Origin: Camelus bactrianus
Lineage: Eukaryota; Chordata; Mammalia; Artiodactyla; Camelidae
NCBI RefSeq assembly: GCF_048773025.1
Contig: NC_133557.1
Coordinates: 2,682,001 to 2,746,000 of the forward strand
DNA: 64,000 bases
Reading direction: 5' to 3'
Each line of letters starts with the position of its first letter. Within the stretch, counting starts at the first letter, position 1. This document shows, piece by piece, positions 47,041-58,190 of the stretch. The notes beneath the pieces are model-generated. The model made no database searches. It saw nothing but the letters and a program-made list of their open reading frames with translations, and had not been told where the DNA came from. The position numbers were made by a program, and so were the translations under genes.

Positions 47041-47890
47041 CTGCTTTTATATTCCCAGAGAATCCTGACATTCTTCAATGTCAAGAGGAACAAAAGAAAA
47101 GCAGGGCAGCCCATGAGTTAAAGAAATTTATGACAAATTATAAATGAATCAAACAAAAACAAAACCAAAAACTGTGTAAATATTCCCCTAAGCATGTGTG
47201 GATTGCTCTAAAGGGTGGTCAATCCCAGAGGGAGATTTCTTGAAAGAGGAAGGGCGATAAAAGACGGGGGCACAGTTTTCCTGCCTCTTCGGGGGGGGGG
47301 GGGCGGTGAGGACGGGGAGGGGAACCAAAGAGTCTTTGATGAGTGCTTTGGGGATTCCGGATGACTTAGAGGAATTCCGTTCAGTTAATGTGAAATAATT
47401 TAAGGAATCCCCCACATCAGTGTTTTTCCCTCTGGAATCCTCATCGATTTTCAAGTATAATAAAGGACTTGCCCAGTAAAGCAGTGACGGGCATGCTCTG
47501 TTCAATCCAGCCGTCATTTAATTTTTTCTGGAGTATTAATGTTGTGTAGGTATGCTGATGAAGGGGGCTGCATCTGCTCTTCTAAACCGGGGAAGGGTAG
47601 TGATTTCCAAGCCCACTTTGATAGGCCAAAGATAAGGCTGTGTGGAACCTTCACAGGAAGGAAGGCAAAGAGAATCCAAGCACGTGTCTGCAACCACCTC
47701 AGAGCGAGGCCCTCCTGAGGCTACTGCACATGGAAAGTGTCCACTTCTGTGGGGTTCAGGGTTACCCGTGTCTCAGAGACCCAACCAAGTCAAGTGCTCG
47801 GCCCCCCTCTCTGCCCTCGGCCATGCTTTTCATCCTGGTTCTGCCAGTTCAGGAAAGTTCTCTGTGTGTCCAACCATAAGGATATTTGCC
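47041..47890. other. No gene seen; contains a 13-base G-run
   Basis: A run of 13 Gs lies at 47291-47303, followed by GGCGGTGAGGACGGGGAGGGG-like sequence with more G runs. The rest is unassigned. Confidence 0.5.
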
Positions 47891-47892
47891 CA

Positions 47893-48071
47893 CTAGAGTC
47901 TGGAGACCAAGCTCTCAAAGTACCAGCAGCATCAGTATCTCCTGGCTTGCTTTTCTGACATGCAAATTCAGAACTACTCAGTCCAAAGTGCTGGAATGGG
48001 GTCCAGTATCCTGAGGTTTAACAAGCACTCCAGATGGTTCTGGTACAGGCTCAGGTTTAAGAACCACTGCT
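47893..48071. mobile_element. MER5A-type hAT-Charlie element
   Basis: It reads TCTGGAGACCAAGCTCTCAA, AGTACCAGCAGCATCAGTAT, then TGACATGCAAATTCAG and a terminus AGGTTTAAGAACCACTGC. These are the two halves of the near-palindromic MER5A consensus. Confidence 0.75.
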
Positions 48072-48797
48072 GTAGGCTACTACATCTCTTTGAGGACCAC
48101 TCCTGGCATTCTCTGTACAATACAGGAAATTTTTTGGAGATTACATTAGAAAGGAGAAAAAAATACATCTGATTAGGTTTCATAATGTAACACGCTAGAA
48201 GGTGACAGCTTACCACAATACACTATGATTCTAAAACCCACTGGGAAAGACATCACACCTCTATTATGATGATAAGAAAATAATTCCCTTAGAGTTGTAA
48301 GGAACTCAAACTATGATTTTCCTTAAAAAGAAAAAACAGAAACCTTCCAAAGGTAAATGTGCTGTGCAGCCAGGATTGAGAACCACAGACATAATAAAGC
48401 CTCCCTGAGCATCTTGAAAACTTCCCCCTGGATCAGGATGATGATGATGGAAATTCAAAGGGAAAAGGAAATCTACCTGCTGGTCAAGGCAGAGCCTTAG
48501 GAAGAAACGGAAAGGAAAGGCCAAAAATGGAGAGGAAGGAAGCTGTAAGCCCCAAACTGTCAGGGAGGTCACACAACTGCACTGAAGTCCTTTAAATGAG
48601 TTCATATCACTGGGCTCAGGGGAATGCATCCCAGAGCATGAGGAGGCTGGGCACTGCACATGGCTTGGCCGTTGAGATGAGGAGGAAGGCTGGAGTTGTG
48701 ATGAGACCCTGACTGGGGCAAAGACACTGCATTTTGCAAAAAGGAGAGAAAAAGGAGTTTACAACTACTAACTTAATCCCTAATAGATTAGTTGATT
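48072..48797. other. No gene seen
   Basis: Unassigned. A 117-codon minus frame (48306-48659) matches nothing known to me. Confidence 0.4.
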
Positions 48798-48938
48798 ATA
48801 GTATTTCAGGTGTACAGCAAAGAGATTCAGTTTTATATATATATATTTTTTTCTTTTTCAGATTTTTTTCCATTATAGGTTATTACAAGATGTTGAATAG
48901 AGTTCCCTGTGCTATACAGCAGGTCCTTGCTGTTTTAA
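48798..48938 (-). mobile_element. L1 3' UTR fragment
   Basis: The + strand reads TTTCAGGTGTACAGCAAAGA, a TATATATATA run, CCATTATAGGTTATTACAAG near 48871 and GTGCTATACAGCAGGTCCTT near 48909. This is the reverse complement of the L1 3' UTR. Confidence 0.85.
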
Positions 48939-49249
48939 AGAAGACTTTCTCACTGGCAGGCTTTCTAACCAGGAAATGATCCACCATGGGAGGTGGTATG
49001 CTCACCAGCCAGCCCAGGAGATCACACTGCATTGACATAAAACACCTGAGAAGGGACAACTTCATAAATACTGCCTTGTTATCACAGGACACTGGTCTAG
49101 TTGAGAAGAGTGATGAAAATGACGCAGGAAGGGGCATGCTACTGACTCGCTGCATTTCATCCACTGGCCACAACAGGGGTCAGTGGTTCTTGTTTTTTAG
49201 TGCACCCTTAAAGATGCGGGCTTATTAACTTCAAGAATCTGAGAAGTAG
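48939..49249. other. No gene seen
   Basis: Unassigned sequence between an L1 tail and a Vic-1 SINE. Confidence 0.4.
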
Positions 49250-49372
49250 CGGGGAGGGCATAGCTCAAGTGGTAAAGCAGATGCTGAGCATGCACAAGGT
49301 CCTGGGTTCAATCCCCAGTACCTACCTCCTCTAAAACTAAGTAAATAAATAAACCTAATTGCCACCCCCACA
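49250..49372 (+). mobile_element. Vic-1 type tRNA-derived SINE (camelid)
   Basis: An A box-like TAGCTCAAGTGG (49261-49272, one extra base) and a B box GGTTCAATCC (49305-49314) flank GAGCATGCACAAGGTCCTG. An AAGTAAATAAATAAACCTAA tail and GCCACCCCC end follow. It is inserted directly before a MIR. Confidence 0.93.
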
Positions 49373-49492
49373 CCCTGTTTCTCAGGCTCTCTGAATCTCA
49401 ATCCCCTTGTCTGCAAAATGAGGGTAATCATGCCTGCTCTCCCAGAGCTGTCATTAGGATTAAATTCAAAGAGGAAAAATAGAGTTGGAGTT
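49373..49492 (+). mobile_element. MIR fragment (3' half)
   Basis: CTCTGAATCTCAATCCCCTT near 49389, GTCTGCAAAATGAGGGTAAT and GAGCTGTCATTAGGATTAAA near 49446 match MIR 'ctcagtttcctcatctgtaaaatggggataat...ggattaaatg'. Confidence 0.7.
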
Positions 49493-49605
49493 AACAAATA
49501 GTAGTTCACTAATAAACTGGGAGTAGTTAACAGGTAATGACATCTTCTCAGCCCCAGTGTTCCAACAAATGAGGGTGACAAAACTGACCAGCACTGTCTG
49601 GTAAC

Positions 49606-49818
49606 TTCCTGTGATGACGGAAATGTTCTATGTCTTTGCTGTCAAACACCTTGGCCACAACACACATGAGGCTACTGAGCACCTGCACTGAGGCTGGTGT
49701 GACTCTTCAGTTTTATTTAATTCTAATTAATTTAAACTGGTTTATTAGCAATTAATTTATTAATTAACTTAAATAGCTACATGTAGCTAGTGGCTACTAT
49801 ACTGGACAGCGTAGAGAC
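49606..49818 (+). mobile_element. hAT-like DNA element of the 'ctgtccaata' group
   Basis: GATGACGGAAATGTTCTATG near 49614 is followed by GAGGCTACTGAGCACCTGCA near 49669, a TTTATTTAATTCTAATTAAT stretch, and AGCTACATGTAGCTAGTGGC near 49774 with TACTGGACAGCGTAGA. It is the better preserved of the two copies and ends in the inverted terminus. Confidence 0.72.
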
Positions 49819-51000
49819 TTCCCTAAAGTGACTCCTGGTTCAAAAATTTTGGTTCTATTATTTTAATGAGAGACTGAAACCAAAAGAGCAAACAACATTG
49901 GGAACCCCAGAATAGGACGTGTCCAGTGATGTGAGGGGATTCCCATCCCGCAGGGAATTCCAGAAGGCTCCTCAGGCCGGCATGTGAGGGCATGGCAGGG
50001 ACTAACCTGGGAAATTTCTATGAACTTTACCAAGGAAGGTGCCGATCCCATAGAACTGTTTTATTTAAAGGTATTTTCCTTGTAAAGAGAAAATGAAGCA
50101 GTAAACGCTGTTACTGCCAATTAGAGGATTAAGAAGTTTAAGTTTCCCGTCACCTTTCACCCCTTTCACCGTGACCCCGCTTTATCAAATCAGAAAACAA
50201 AATTCAAGGAGAATTCTTAAAATTATTATTGCAGCCACCGTAATCACTCCTAAATCCCTTGGCTTTCAGTGAGAATGAACCTTCAAATGTGGTGCTGAAT
50301 TTCCCTTCCAACCCTGCCCTGTGTCTCAGAACTCAGGAAACAATCCCATAACTGCTTTCATCACTGCTTCATCAGGTTTCTACAAAATGAACAAGAGTTC
50401 AAAGGGAATTTGCAACCAATTCATGGCTAAGGCAGGGAATTGAAATACCAAATGGGAGAGAAGAATGTGAGACAAACACAGGCGAGGTCTGCTGGTGAGA
50501 GCCAGAGTTTTTCTTCCCCGACCCATTTTTAGAGAACTACAAAGAGGAATAAAGGGAGGCAGTTAATTGGTCACAGGACTTGTTTAGAGCCACCACCTCC
50601 ACTTTCCTTTTCTAATTGACTGCTGGGAATAACACCGTCTTCAAGGACTGCTCAAAGGGAAACGTGCTGGGACAGGAGACCACTGATGAAATGGCTTCAG
50701 AAGCTGAAGATCATTAATTAAGGATATCGAGAGCAAGGCTGAAAGCTTAGCTGAAATGAGTGGGAGGGCCAAGTCGGTATCAGCTGCTACCTACACATTA
50801 GCAATTAAGCCTTGTAGAGGCTCTCAGTGGAAAGTTACAGCTCCCAGGCATCCTCCTTGGACACGTGAAGTCTCCTGAGGCAAGCGAACTCTAAAGACGG
50901 TATCTTCAGTGGTAGAGTGATATTTCCAACATCCACTGTTACACACCCTCGATTCTCAGGATTCAGTGTTTTCTAAGCACCGCTATCCGCTGCTTAAAAT
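49819..51000. other. No gene seen
   Basis: Unassigned mixed sequence. No repeat, RNA gene or long frame was recognised. Confidence 0.45.
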
Positions 51001-51206
51001 AGTGTTCCTCAAACTTGAGCATGCATCAGATTCATTCACTAGGGGCGCAGGTTACAAACTCAGATTGCAAAGGCTGGCCCCCAGAGTTTCTTATTTCCTA
51101 GGCTGGAGGTGGGGCAGAACTAGAGCACATCTAACACTCCCAGGTGATGTGGATGCAGGCACCGATGCTGCTGGTCTGGGGGCCACAACTTCAGAATCAC
51201 CAGCCT
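51001..51206 (+). mobile_element. MER5A element, first of an adjacent pair
   Basis: It starts AGTGTTCCTCAAACTTGAGC and continues ATGCATCAGATTCATTCACT, GGCCCCCAGAGTTTCTTATT near 51077 and CCGATGCTGCTGGTCTGGGG near 51162. It ends near CACAACTTCAGAATCACCAG. This is nearly full length. Confidence 0.85.
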
Positions 51207-51208
51207 AG

Positions 51209-51396
51209 GGATAGGGGTTTGCAACCCTAGTGGCACATTAAAATCACCTGGGGGGATATTTAAAGATTATATCCAAATTCTACCCCAGACCAATTTAATC
51301 AGACCCAGGAGAGAGTGGGATGGGGCCTGGACAGCAGCATTCATAAACATCTCCCTACCTGATTGTAACATCCTGGCTGAGTTGAGAACCACTGCA
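51209..51396 (+). mobile_element. MER5A element, second of an adjacent pair
   Basis: GGTTTGCAACCCTAGTGGCA near 51216 is followed by CATTAAAATCACCTGGGGGG, CAGACCAATTTAATCAGACC and the terminus GAGTTGAGAACCACTGC. It begins within a few bases of the first copy, in the same orientation. Confidence 0.8.
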
Positions 51397-51575
51397 GAAA
51401 AGATTACCCTCAAACTCTTTAAATTTGGAGACTACATATACCCTTAAAATTAGAGATAGGGAGGCAGATCCTGGCATCTGCTTGATTCTACCTGTTCTTG
51501 AGGGTGATATTTCACTGGTCACTTTATTCCCCCCACAAACCAAAATATAATGGTCCTCCTTGCACCAGCAAACCA

Positions 51576-51610
<35 letters not shown>

Positions 51611-52222
51611 AGAATTCTCTGAAGATTTACTAATGAGAGCAGCTGATAAGTCTGCGAATCCCTTGAAAACACGGTAGATAACAAGTGATACATTTTGAAA
51701 AGAGAGCCCTACAGCGAGATGAGCAGCAGGTAACAATTTTTAAAACATTCAAAATCATCTAACATCTTTCTTTCTTCAGTCTCTTTTCTCTTCCCCTCGA
51801 GTTCCTTTTCCTTCTTTCCAAATCCGATTCTGCTCTTCCTCACCTCCAAACATCGCTTGCCTGCTTCTGCCCTTCCCTCCTCACCTCTGCCTCAATATGA
51901 CAAGAATGAAGCTTCCGGTTGGTTAGTCCTATAAAAAGTAAGGGTTTAGGATGCCTGTTCCTAATTTAACAAACAGGGGGGCTAAATATTTTTCTTGATG
52001 AGAAAAAGACTAAATTGAATTATTTTTGGTATGTACCCCTTAATTAGCTCTGCCTTTGGGCATTAGCCCTCAACAGGAAATCTATTCTCCACCCTGAATT
52101 CCTAAAAGTAATGAATCTTCAGGCTAAAATACACCATGTGCCATACATCAGCACCTACTGATAATGTGTGACAGTGTGATTTACCCCCAAATGGGAAGGC
52201 TGAAGAAGGAGGAATATACCAC
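51397..52222. other. No gene seen; contains a (TC)n tract
   Basis: The TC tract at 51579-51608 is the only feature recognised. The minus frames here encode an RE-repeat because of it and are not genes. Confidence 0.5.
51579..51608. repeat. (TC)n microsatellite
   Basis: Fifteen uninterrupted TC units. Confidence 0.95.
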
Positions 52223-52224
52223 TC

Positions 52225-52438
52225 ATAACCCAGAACTGTGGTTCTGGGGCAAAATCACCACTATCTTCCTCCCCACCCCCTGGTGTGCAGTGTCCGGAAA
52301 CACTTAGGGGTTGTCACGATTGGGATCTAGTGGGGTAGAGTCCAGGAAAGCTGCTAAACATTCTGTAATACACCGGGCAGCCCACAACAGGGTCATCTGA
52401 TCCCTGCCGTCATCAGTGCCCAAGGAGAGACACCCTGC
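52225..52438 (+). mobile_element. Charlie-like DNA element
   Basis: ACTGTGGTTCTGGGGCAAAA near 52236, GTCCGGAAACACTTAGGGGT near 52291, TGTCACGATTGGGATCTAGT near 52313 and GCTGCTAAACATTCTGTAAT near 52350 follow the order of the opposite-strand copy at 31617-31848. Confidence 0.65.
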
Positions 52439-54890
52439 TCTAGAAACTGCTACATGGAGCCAGCGCGCTTCTCAGACACTGGAGAGCTGGCAGGGATCTA
52501 AGGCCGGCCAGGAGGAGGGAGAGACAGAGGGACAAAGGGTACAGAGTCGAAGAAGTACTACAAAATGCCCAGCCGGAGCAGAGAGCCGGGGCCACCGCTC
52601 ATCCTCCCAACTGCCCAGAGCAATTCAGAAAGGGTCTTCTCGGCCTTGACCTTGCCAGACTGTGTCAATGAGGGCTTTTCTCAGGAAGTTAAAGATTTAA
52701 TTTGGTAACAAACAATTCTATTCCTTGATTCAACACATGGCCAACTGACAGACTATCTCCACGCTATAAAGCATTCTCCTACCACTGCTGACTCTGAAAA
52801 AGACCTAAACCAAGGAATGGATGAACGAAAAAAATAAATGCAGGCATTCTGAACAGACAACACTTTAGAAATAGACTGTATCATCGCTTTTGTAAAAATC
52901 TGAATGATAGTACTGCCCATTCTTTCATTTGAAAGAGAGTTATCTAACCATTTTTATTTGGGGCAATTTACAGAGGGGTCTTATTTAGCACAGGGGTAGA
53001 TGGGATAAAACTTAAGGAGTTTTCTCAGGCATCATTAATACCACAATGAGATCATGACCATTAGAGGTATGTCCTGTGACTATTAAATTCCTAGAAAAAT
53101 TACACTGATCAACAGAACCGTAAATATCAAACTGCTACAACTTAAAAAGATCAACATTATGTGCTTAGATCCTTAATAATCAAGATAGGTATGGTAGCTG
53201 GCTTTTATTTGTGACACTCTTCAGGTTTTTAAATGCCAAATAGCTACTTAACGGGTCATTTAAAAATCTAAATTTTAAGTGGAGTTATATCAAGGACGTG
53301 CTTAAATGCCTCACAAAACAGCATTTCCGTTCTGGGAACTCCCTACAGGGTCCCTTTAAACAGCAAAGCCCACGTGGTTCACCTGAGGGCTTACCTCCTT
53401 CCCAGCTGGGGAGGGAAGGAGAGGCTGCCAATCAGAGATTGATCAGAAAAGGATAAGCACCAGCAGGACAACAGGAACTGTCTTTGGGTTAAAGCAGAAG
53501 CCGCCATACACGGGCACCCCCTATTCTGACTGCCCCTTCCCGACAGAGTTAGTTATTTTAATATGGTCTTAAGTTTTCCCATGTAACGTAAACTCGTCTC
53601 TAAATTATAAATTGTGTAAATATGTCACCAAGAAATGTTAAAATGCCCCTATTGAATATGAATTGTTTATCCCAGGCCTATAATGTTCCGTGCCCTAATG
53701 CTTCAGAGATATTAGATACTAAAATTTTACGAAAACCATATTCCTCGCATTCGCTGCCATCATCAGTGATGCAAATTCTCACATGTGTTAAGCTAATGAA
53801 GCAGTCAGACAGGGTTTCATAGGCGGAGAAAAGGCCGAAAGAAATCTTTTTTGCCAAACAGAAAGTGGCCCAACTGCGGAAAATGATATGGAGAACTAAG
53901 GTAGTCCCCACAAGCCAAAACTGTAAATAAGGTTAGACCCTCACACGGTTCCACGGTCTGAGTATATGTTACAAAATTTTAAGCCAAACATTCATTTCAT
54001 TATAGGGATTCATGCCAGCTGGCGAAGTGGAGTTGACCAAAAGTGAAAAATGAGCTTGAGTTTTCCTTCCTTGTAAAAGTCAGGGCATGTGCAGAGGTAG
54101 CCCCTTACCAGGAGAGGGCAATGGTGGCCCGGCGGGCAGGCCTCAGAGCCCTGGCAGTTACCTGCAGTCAAGGTAATTCCTGCCTAGGGAATCAGACCTC
54201 AGGGAAACAACCTGCAGAACTGAGGGCTTCTAAGTCTCACACGTGCGCAGGCTTGTGGCCTTTCCTTTTTCTGGGACGAATTAAGAGGCAGCTGCAAGAC
54301 CAGCCCAGTCCAGTGTTTCCACGTGGTGACTTGGAGGTCCTGCTCACTGGAGCCCAACCAACGCATTTTAAAATTACCAGCTCTCCCTGGTCACGCCAGC
54401 CGTGGAACACTTCACATTCCAAAAACAAGAGGGTGCTTTAAAGGTCTTTGAATGGAGGAGAATATTATGTAAACAGTACATCAGAAGTCTCTATATTATA
54501 GAGGCCGTAAGAGCCGTTTTAAATACAGCTTAAGTTCACTTGCAGTACCTTGGCTTTTCAGATGCCTTGGTGGACTGTCAATTCTGCTCTGCGCTCCCTC
54601 GCTGGTGTTTCCCAGTTCATCTTCCCAAGTGATGCTTTTCCAGCTCTGCATCTTTGAGCTTTTCCAAACAAAGCATTTTCCAACCTCCTCTCCCCAACAA
54701 ACCATTCACTCTGCTGGGCAGGCTCACTCAACATTTGCTTTTTATAAAGCCAAGGATTTGTTTTCGGTGAATAAAATTTGGGGCATAAGTGAGGAGTGGA
54801 TGGGGTAGCTGGAACAGAGGTGGGGTGTGAGTACGGTACCTTACTCTCTCCTCGTCTGGGAATTCACAAACCTCAGGATAAATCCTCTCC
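52439..54890. other. Repeat-poor stretch without a recognised gene
   Basis: No named repeat or RNA gene was seen over about 2.4 kb. Frames of up to 132 codons (54043-54441, +) are open but resemble nothing known to me, and they overlap frames on the other strand. Confidence 0.45.
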
Positions 54891-54892
54891 AG

Positions 54893-55257
54893 TTCATACC
54901 TTGACTTCTCAACCTGTCCCAAGCTGCACATTCTCCCCAGACCCATTCTTTCTCACTGTTCTGGCTCAGCCAGCAGCCCCCAAACCTGTCCAGCTCTGAG
55001 ACTTTGACAGTGACCCTTCCTCAGCAGCCACACGCACCCCATCGCCACATCCTGTGTTCCACCACCCTCTCCTGCCTGGCCCTTAACTGCGACAGTCCCA
55101 TGATCTCCTCAGTCCAGTCACTTTCCATCAGTTACCAGCCTGTGGCCAGAGCGATCAGTCTTGTCCACCTCCACCCTCGCACCCAGGCTACAATCCTCCC
55201 TGGGGGCCTGGCACTGCTCTCAAAGAGAAGGCTAGATGCCCTAAGGTGGCCTGCAAG
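54893..55257 (+). mobile_element. L2, left part
   Basis: CTGAGACTTTGACAGTGACC near 54996, CATCGCCACATCCTGTG near 55039 and CAGAGCGATCAGTCTTGTCC near 55147 match L2 internal order ('ccagagtgatccttt'). The element is interrupted after about 55257 and resumes at about 55395. Confidence 0.55.
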
Positions 55258-55394
55258 AGGCTGACCATATACCCTAGTTTGCCTGGGTCAGTCGCACTTT
55301 ACGGCCTACTGTTCAAACATAATTATTCATAGCAGCCCCCTTTCCTCTAACAGGTGTCCCCATTTTCACAATAACCCAGATTTCACAATAACCT
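55258..55394. mobile_element. Short old element inserted in L2 (family unresolved)
   Basis: CTGACCATATACCCTAGTTT is followed by GCCTGGGTCAGTCGCACTTT, CAAACATAATTATTCATAGC and AACAGGTGTCCCCATTTTCA. I recognise this order from a small ancient mammalian repeat with 'tgaccatatgtcccggtttgcccggga' termini but cannot name it with confidence. Confidence 0.4.
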
Positions 55395-55912
55395 TGAACT
55401 ACAAGCCTCTGGGAGGTCTGGCCCCTGCCAGCTTCTCCAGCCCCATGTCACCCCACTGTCCTGTGCACTCTCTGATGGCTTTGGTTTTTTCACTTAATTC
55501 TCTTTGTTGACTGTACACCAGATCGTATCTCCAGGAGCTGCACACAGAGCAGGGAACAGAACGGAAAGGATTGCGGCCCCACCCTGCCTGCACCCACCTC
55601 CCCCTGGGCTCACACCGGCAGTCCTTCAGCCCTGGCTCAAGGCCTCTTCCTCGGGAAAACCTTCTGAGGACTCCAGCCCAGGGCGTCCCACCCTTTACTC
55701 CGCCAGCAGCGTCACGTGCCTCCCTTGGAAACAATGGTTCAAGACTGCAATTTTTCCTGCTTCCATGTGATTGATCTGACTGCCAGATTCTTCCAAGAGA
55801 TGATGAGGTCTGCGTCTATTTTTGCTAGTTATGGAAGCCCTGATGCTGAGCAGTGCCTGGCTCACAGAAGGCATTCAATGAGTGTCCTACAGGAGGGAAG
55901 GAAAGGATCGGG
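55395..55912 (+). mobile_element. L2, right part with 3' end
   Basis: CTACAAGCCTCTGGGAGGTC near 55399, CAGCCCCATGTCACCCCACT near 55439 and the terminus GAGCAGTGCCTGGCTCACAG near 55849 then GCATTCAATGAGTGTCC and GGGAGGAAGG-like units follow L2 order. It continues the left part across the insertion. Confidence 0.65.
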
Positions 55913-56150
55913 GATCCAACTGCTCCTCAACTTGGGGCCAGATCTCCTCCCTGGGGCCGAGCGTAGCTCTGATGGTGCCTAGAGGCTTATAAATCCTCTT
56001 GTGACCTCAGCTTCCGGCCCTGCTCACCCCAAGCCCCTAGGCTCCAGCCTGGTCCGAGGGGGCTCTGGCAGGGAGCAGAAGCCCCCCACCCCCTCCATCA
56101 CCGTCCCCTTCCTCCGCTGAGGTGCAGGTGCTCTGCACAGACTCCCACAC
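55913..56150. other. GC-rich unassigned sequence
   Basis: No repeat recognised. It leads into the CTCF-like motif. Confidence 0.4.
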
Positions 56151-56164
56151 CCAGCAGAGGGCGG
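56151..56164 (+). promoter_or_regulatory. CTCF core motif, full consensus match
   Basis: CCAGCAGAGGGCGG agrees with CCASYAGRKGGCRS at all 14 positions. It lies in GC-rich non-repeat sequence about 240 bases after an L2 end. Same strand as the weaker motif at 39110, 17 kb upstream. Binding is predicted from motif only. Confidence 0.5.
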
Positions 56165-56888
56165 GAGGGAGGTCTGCCTTGCAAACCTCAACCAAAGGAA
56201 AAAAGGGAGGCAAGGTGAAAAATCAGACAAGATAGAATTATAGGTGAAAATCTTTCAAAGAAACTGAGATGTTTCATAGAAACGGATCAAAGCATCCAGG
56301 AGACACAAGTCATGAGGCTTCACACACCGGACAGCCTTCTTCTCCCCACCGGAGGGATCTCTCTCTAATTTCTCTCCATTTCAGAGTACATCTCTGCTTC
56401 ACTTGCACAAACATGAAGCTCATTGGAGCAGTTTTCCCAAAGAGGTTTTGAAATATTGAAGTTTCCCTCTTGTGACAGAAAAACACTGGCTGTGGTTTAT
56501 AAAAGTCCATTTTTTTTTTCTTCAGCTTCTACCCATTATAGATTAAAATCTGAGTCTAAATTTCACCTTTGGCACACTCACCTCTCTGGGGTTGGGGGTA
56601 GGGGTACTAAAATGATGAGAAATTCTATTCAAGACACCAGCTCTTTTCACCACAATATCCCACGGGGCGGGGGGGAGGGGGGAGGGGAGGACCCAAGTCT
56701 GGTTGTGATTTAGGTAACAGCCACACTGATGACACCCCGAAGCACGTGCCCCACCACATCCCAGCCGTGAAGGGGAGCCAGCAGGTGAGGACGCCACAGT
56801 CACACCCTCCGCAGGAGGACCCCCTCCTCCCTTGCATCACCTTCCAGACAGAGGAGCATCAGATGCACCAGCCCAGTGAGAATGAATT
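56165..56888. other. No gene seen; contains a G-quadruplex motif
   Basis: Unassigned apart from the G-rich tract at 56664-56690. Confidence 0.45.
56664..56690 (+). repeat. G-rich tract, canonical G-quadruplex pattern
   Basis: Runs of four, seven, six and four Gs are separated by single C or A bases, then AGG. The pattern satisfies four G-runs with one-base loops. Confidence 0.85.
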
Positions 56889-57445
56889 TTTTTTTAATTG
56901 AAGTATAGTTGACTCACAATGTTGTGTTTCTGGTTTACAGCACAGTGATTCAGTTATATACACATCTATTCTTTCTCATATTTTTTTCCTTTATAGGTTA
57001 TTACAAGATATTGATTACAGTTCCCTGTGCTATACAGTAGGACCTTGTGGTTTATCTATTTTGTATACAGTAGTGTGTATCTGCAAATCCCAAACTCCTA
57101 ATTTATCCCTCCCCACCTCCTTTCCCTTTTGGTAACCATAAATTAGTTTTCTACATCTGTGGTCTGTTTCTGTTTTGTAAAAAAGTTCATTTGTATCATT
57201 TTTTAGAGCCCACATATAAGTGATATCATATGATATGTGTCTTTCTCTGTCTGACTTTAGTTGTTATGATAATCTCTAGGTCCATCCATGTTGCTGCAAA
57301 TGGCATTATTTCAATTCTTTTTTATGGCTGAGTCATATTCCACTGTATATAACTACCACAATTTCTTTATCCAGTCATCTGTTGATGGATGTTTAGGTTG
57401 CTTCCATGTCTTAGCTATTGAAAATAGTGCTACTATGAACATTTT
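56889..57445 (-). mobile_element. L1 3' end (3' UTR and ORF2 C-terminus), cetartiodactyl type
   Basis: After a T-run the + strand reads TTGAAGTATAGTTGACTCAC, GTTCCCTGTGCTATACAGTA near 57021, CACATATAAGTGATATCATA near 57211, GGTCCATCCATGTTGCTGCA near 57279 and TTGCTTCCATGTCTTAGCTA near 57398. It is the antisense equivalent of 46467-47010 and the best preserved L1 tail here. Confidence 0.92.
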
Positions 57446-57800
57446 TATCATGCTAAATATAGAAAGAAATCTTAATATTTTCCCCACAGCAAGGTGGGCC
57501 ATTTAACTTCCCCCTACCCCAACCTTGTCTCATGCACCTGTAACTCTGGAGATCATACAGTCAACTGGGGAAACATCTGGATGACTTGGATGAGACCAGA
57601 GTCGAGTGCAGGCACAGCCCCACCAGCAAACGCAAACCCAACAACGCCAGGGACGCACCTGCTAAATCTCAGCGTGAGAATGAAATGGACAGTGACAGAG
57701 GATAAAAGCCATAAGAAAGTTAAAGTTCTCCTGAGGATCCAATGGAACAGACAGCACACAAATGCAGACAAAACTCCACAGACCTGCTCATCTAAGACGC
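57446..57800. other. No gene seen
   Basis: Unassigned. Opposed frames of 147 codons (57494-57937, +) and 92 codons (-) overlap and are not credited. Confidence 0.4.
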
Positions 57801-57804
57801 CACA

Positions 57805-58190
57805 TTCGTCTCTGTCTGGATGCCTTTGCATCTCTGTTCTCTCTGCTACAACTCGCTTCTGCCAGATCCCTGGGGAGGCACCTCCCTCTTTCTTCGTGGA
57901 GACCTACTGGATGCTGTTCCCTCGGGGAGGCCTCTGACCAGCCTACTTAAACCGGAACCACCACTAGTCACGTGCCATCAAACCACCATCCTTTACTCTC
58001 TTCACCACTCTCCTCAGTATCTGAAATTATCTTGTTTCTTTCCTTGTGCGGCATCTGTCTTCCCCCTGACTACATCATCACCTCCATGAGACCAGGCACC
58101 TTGCTGGTCTTCCTCAAAATGGTGCCTCCACGCCTGAGAACCATTCCCAGTACTTGGGAAGCAAGCAATAAATATTTAATGAATTAACAA
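57805..58190 (+). mobile_element. L2 3' end
   Basis: ATGCCTTTGCATCTCTGTTC near 57820, CATCCTTTACTCTCTTCACC near 57988, CATCACCTCCATGAGACCAG near 58077 and GCAATAAATATTTAATGAAT near 58166 follow the L2 3' UTR in order to its terminus. Confidence 0.68.
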
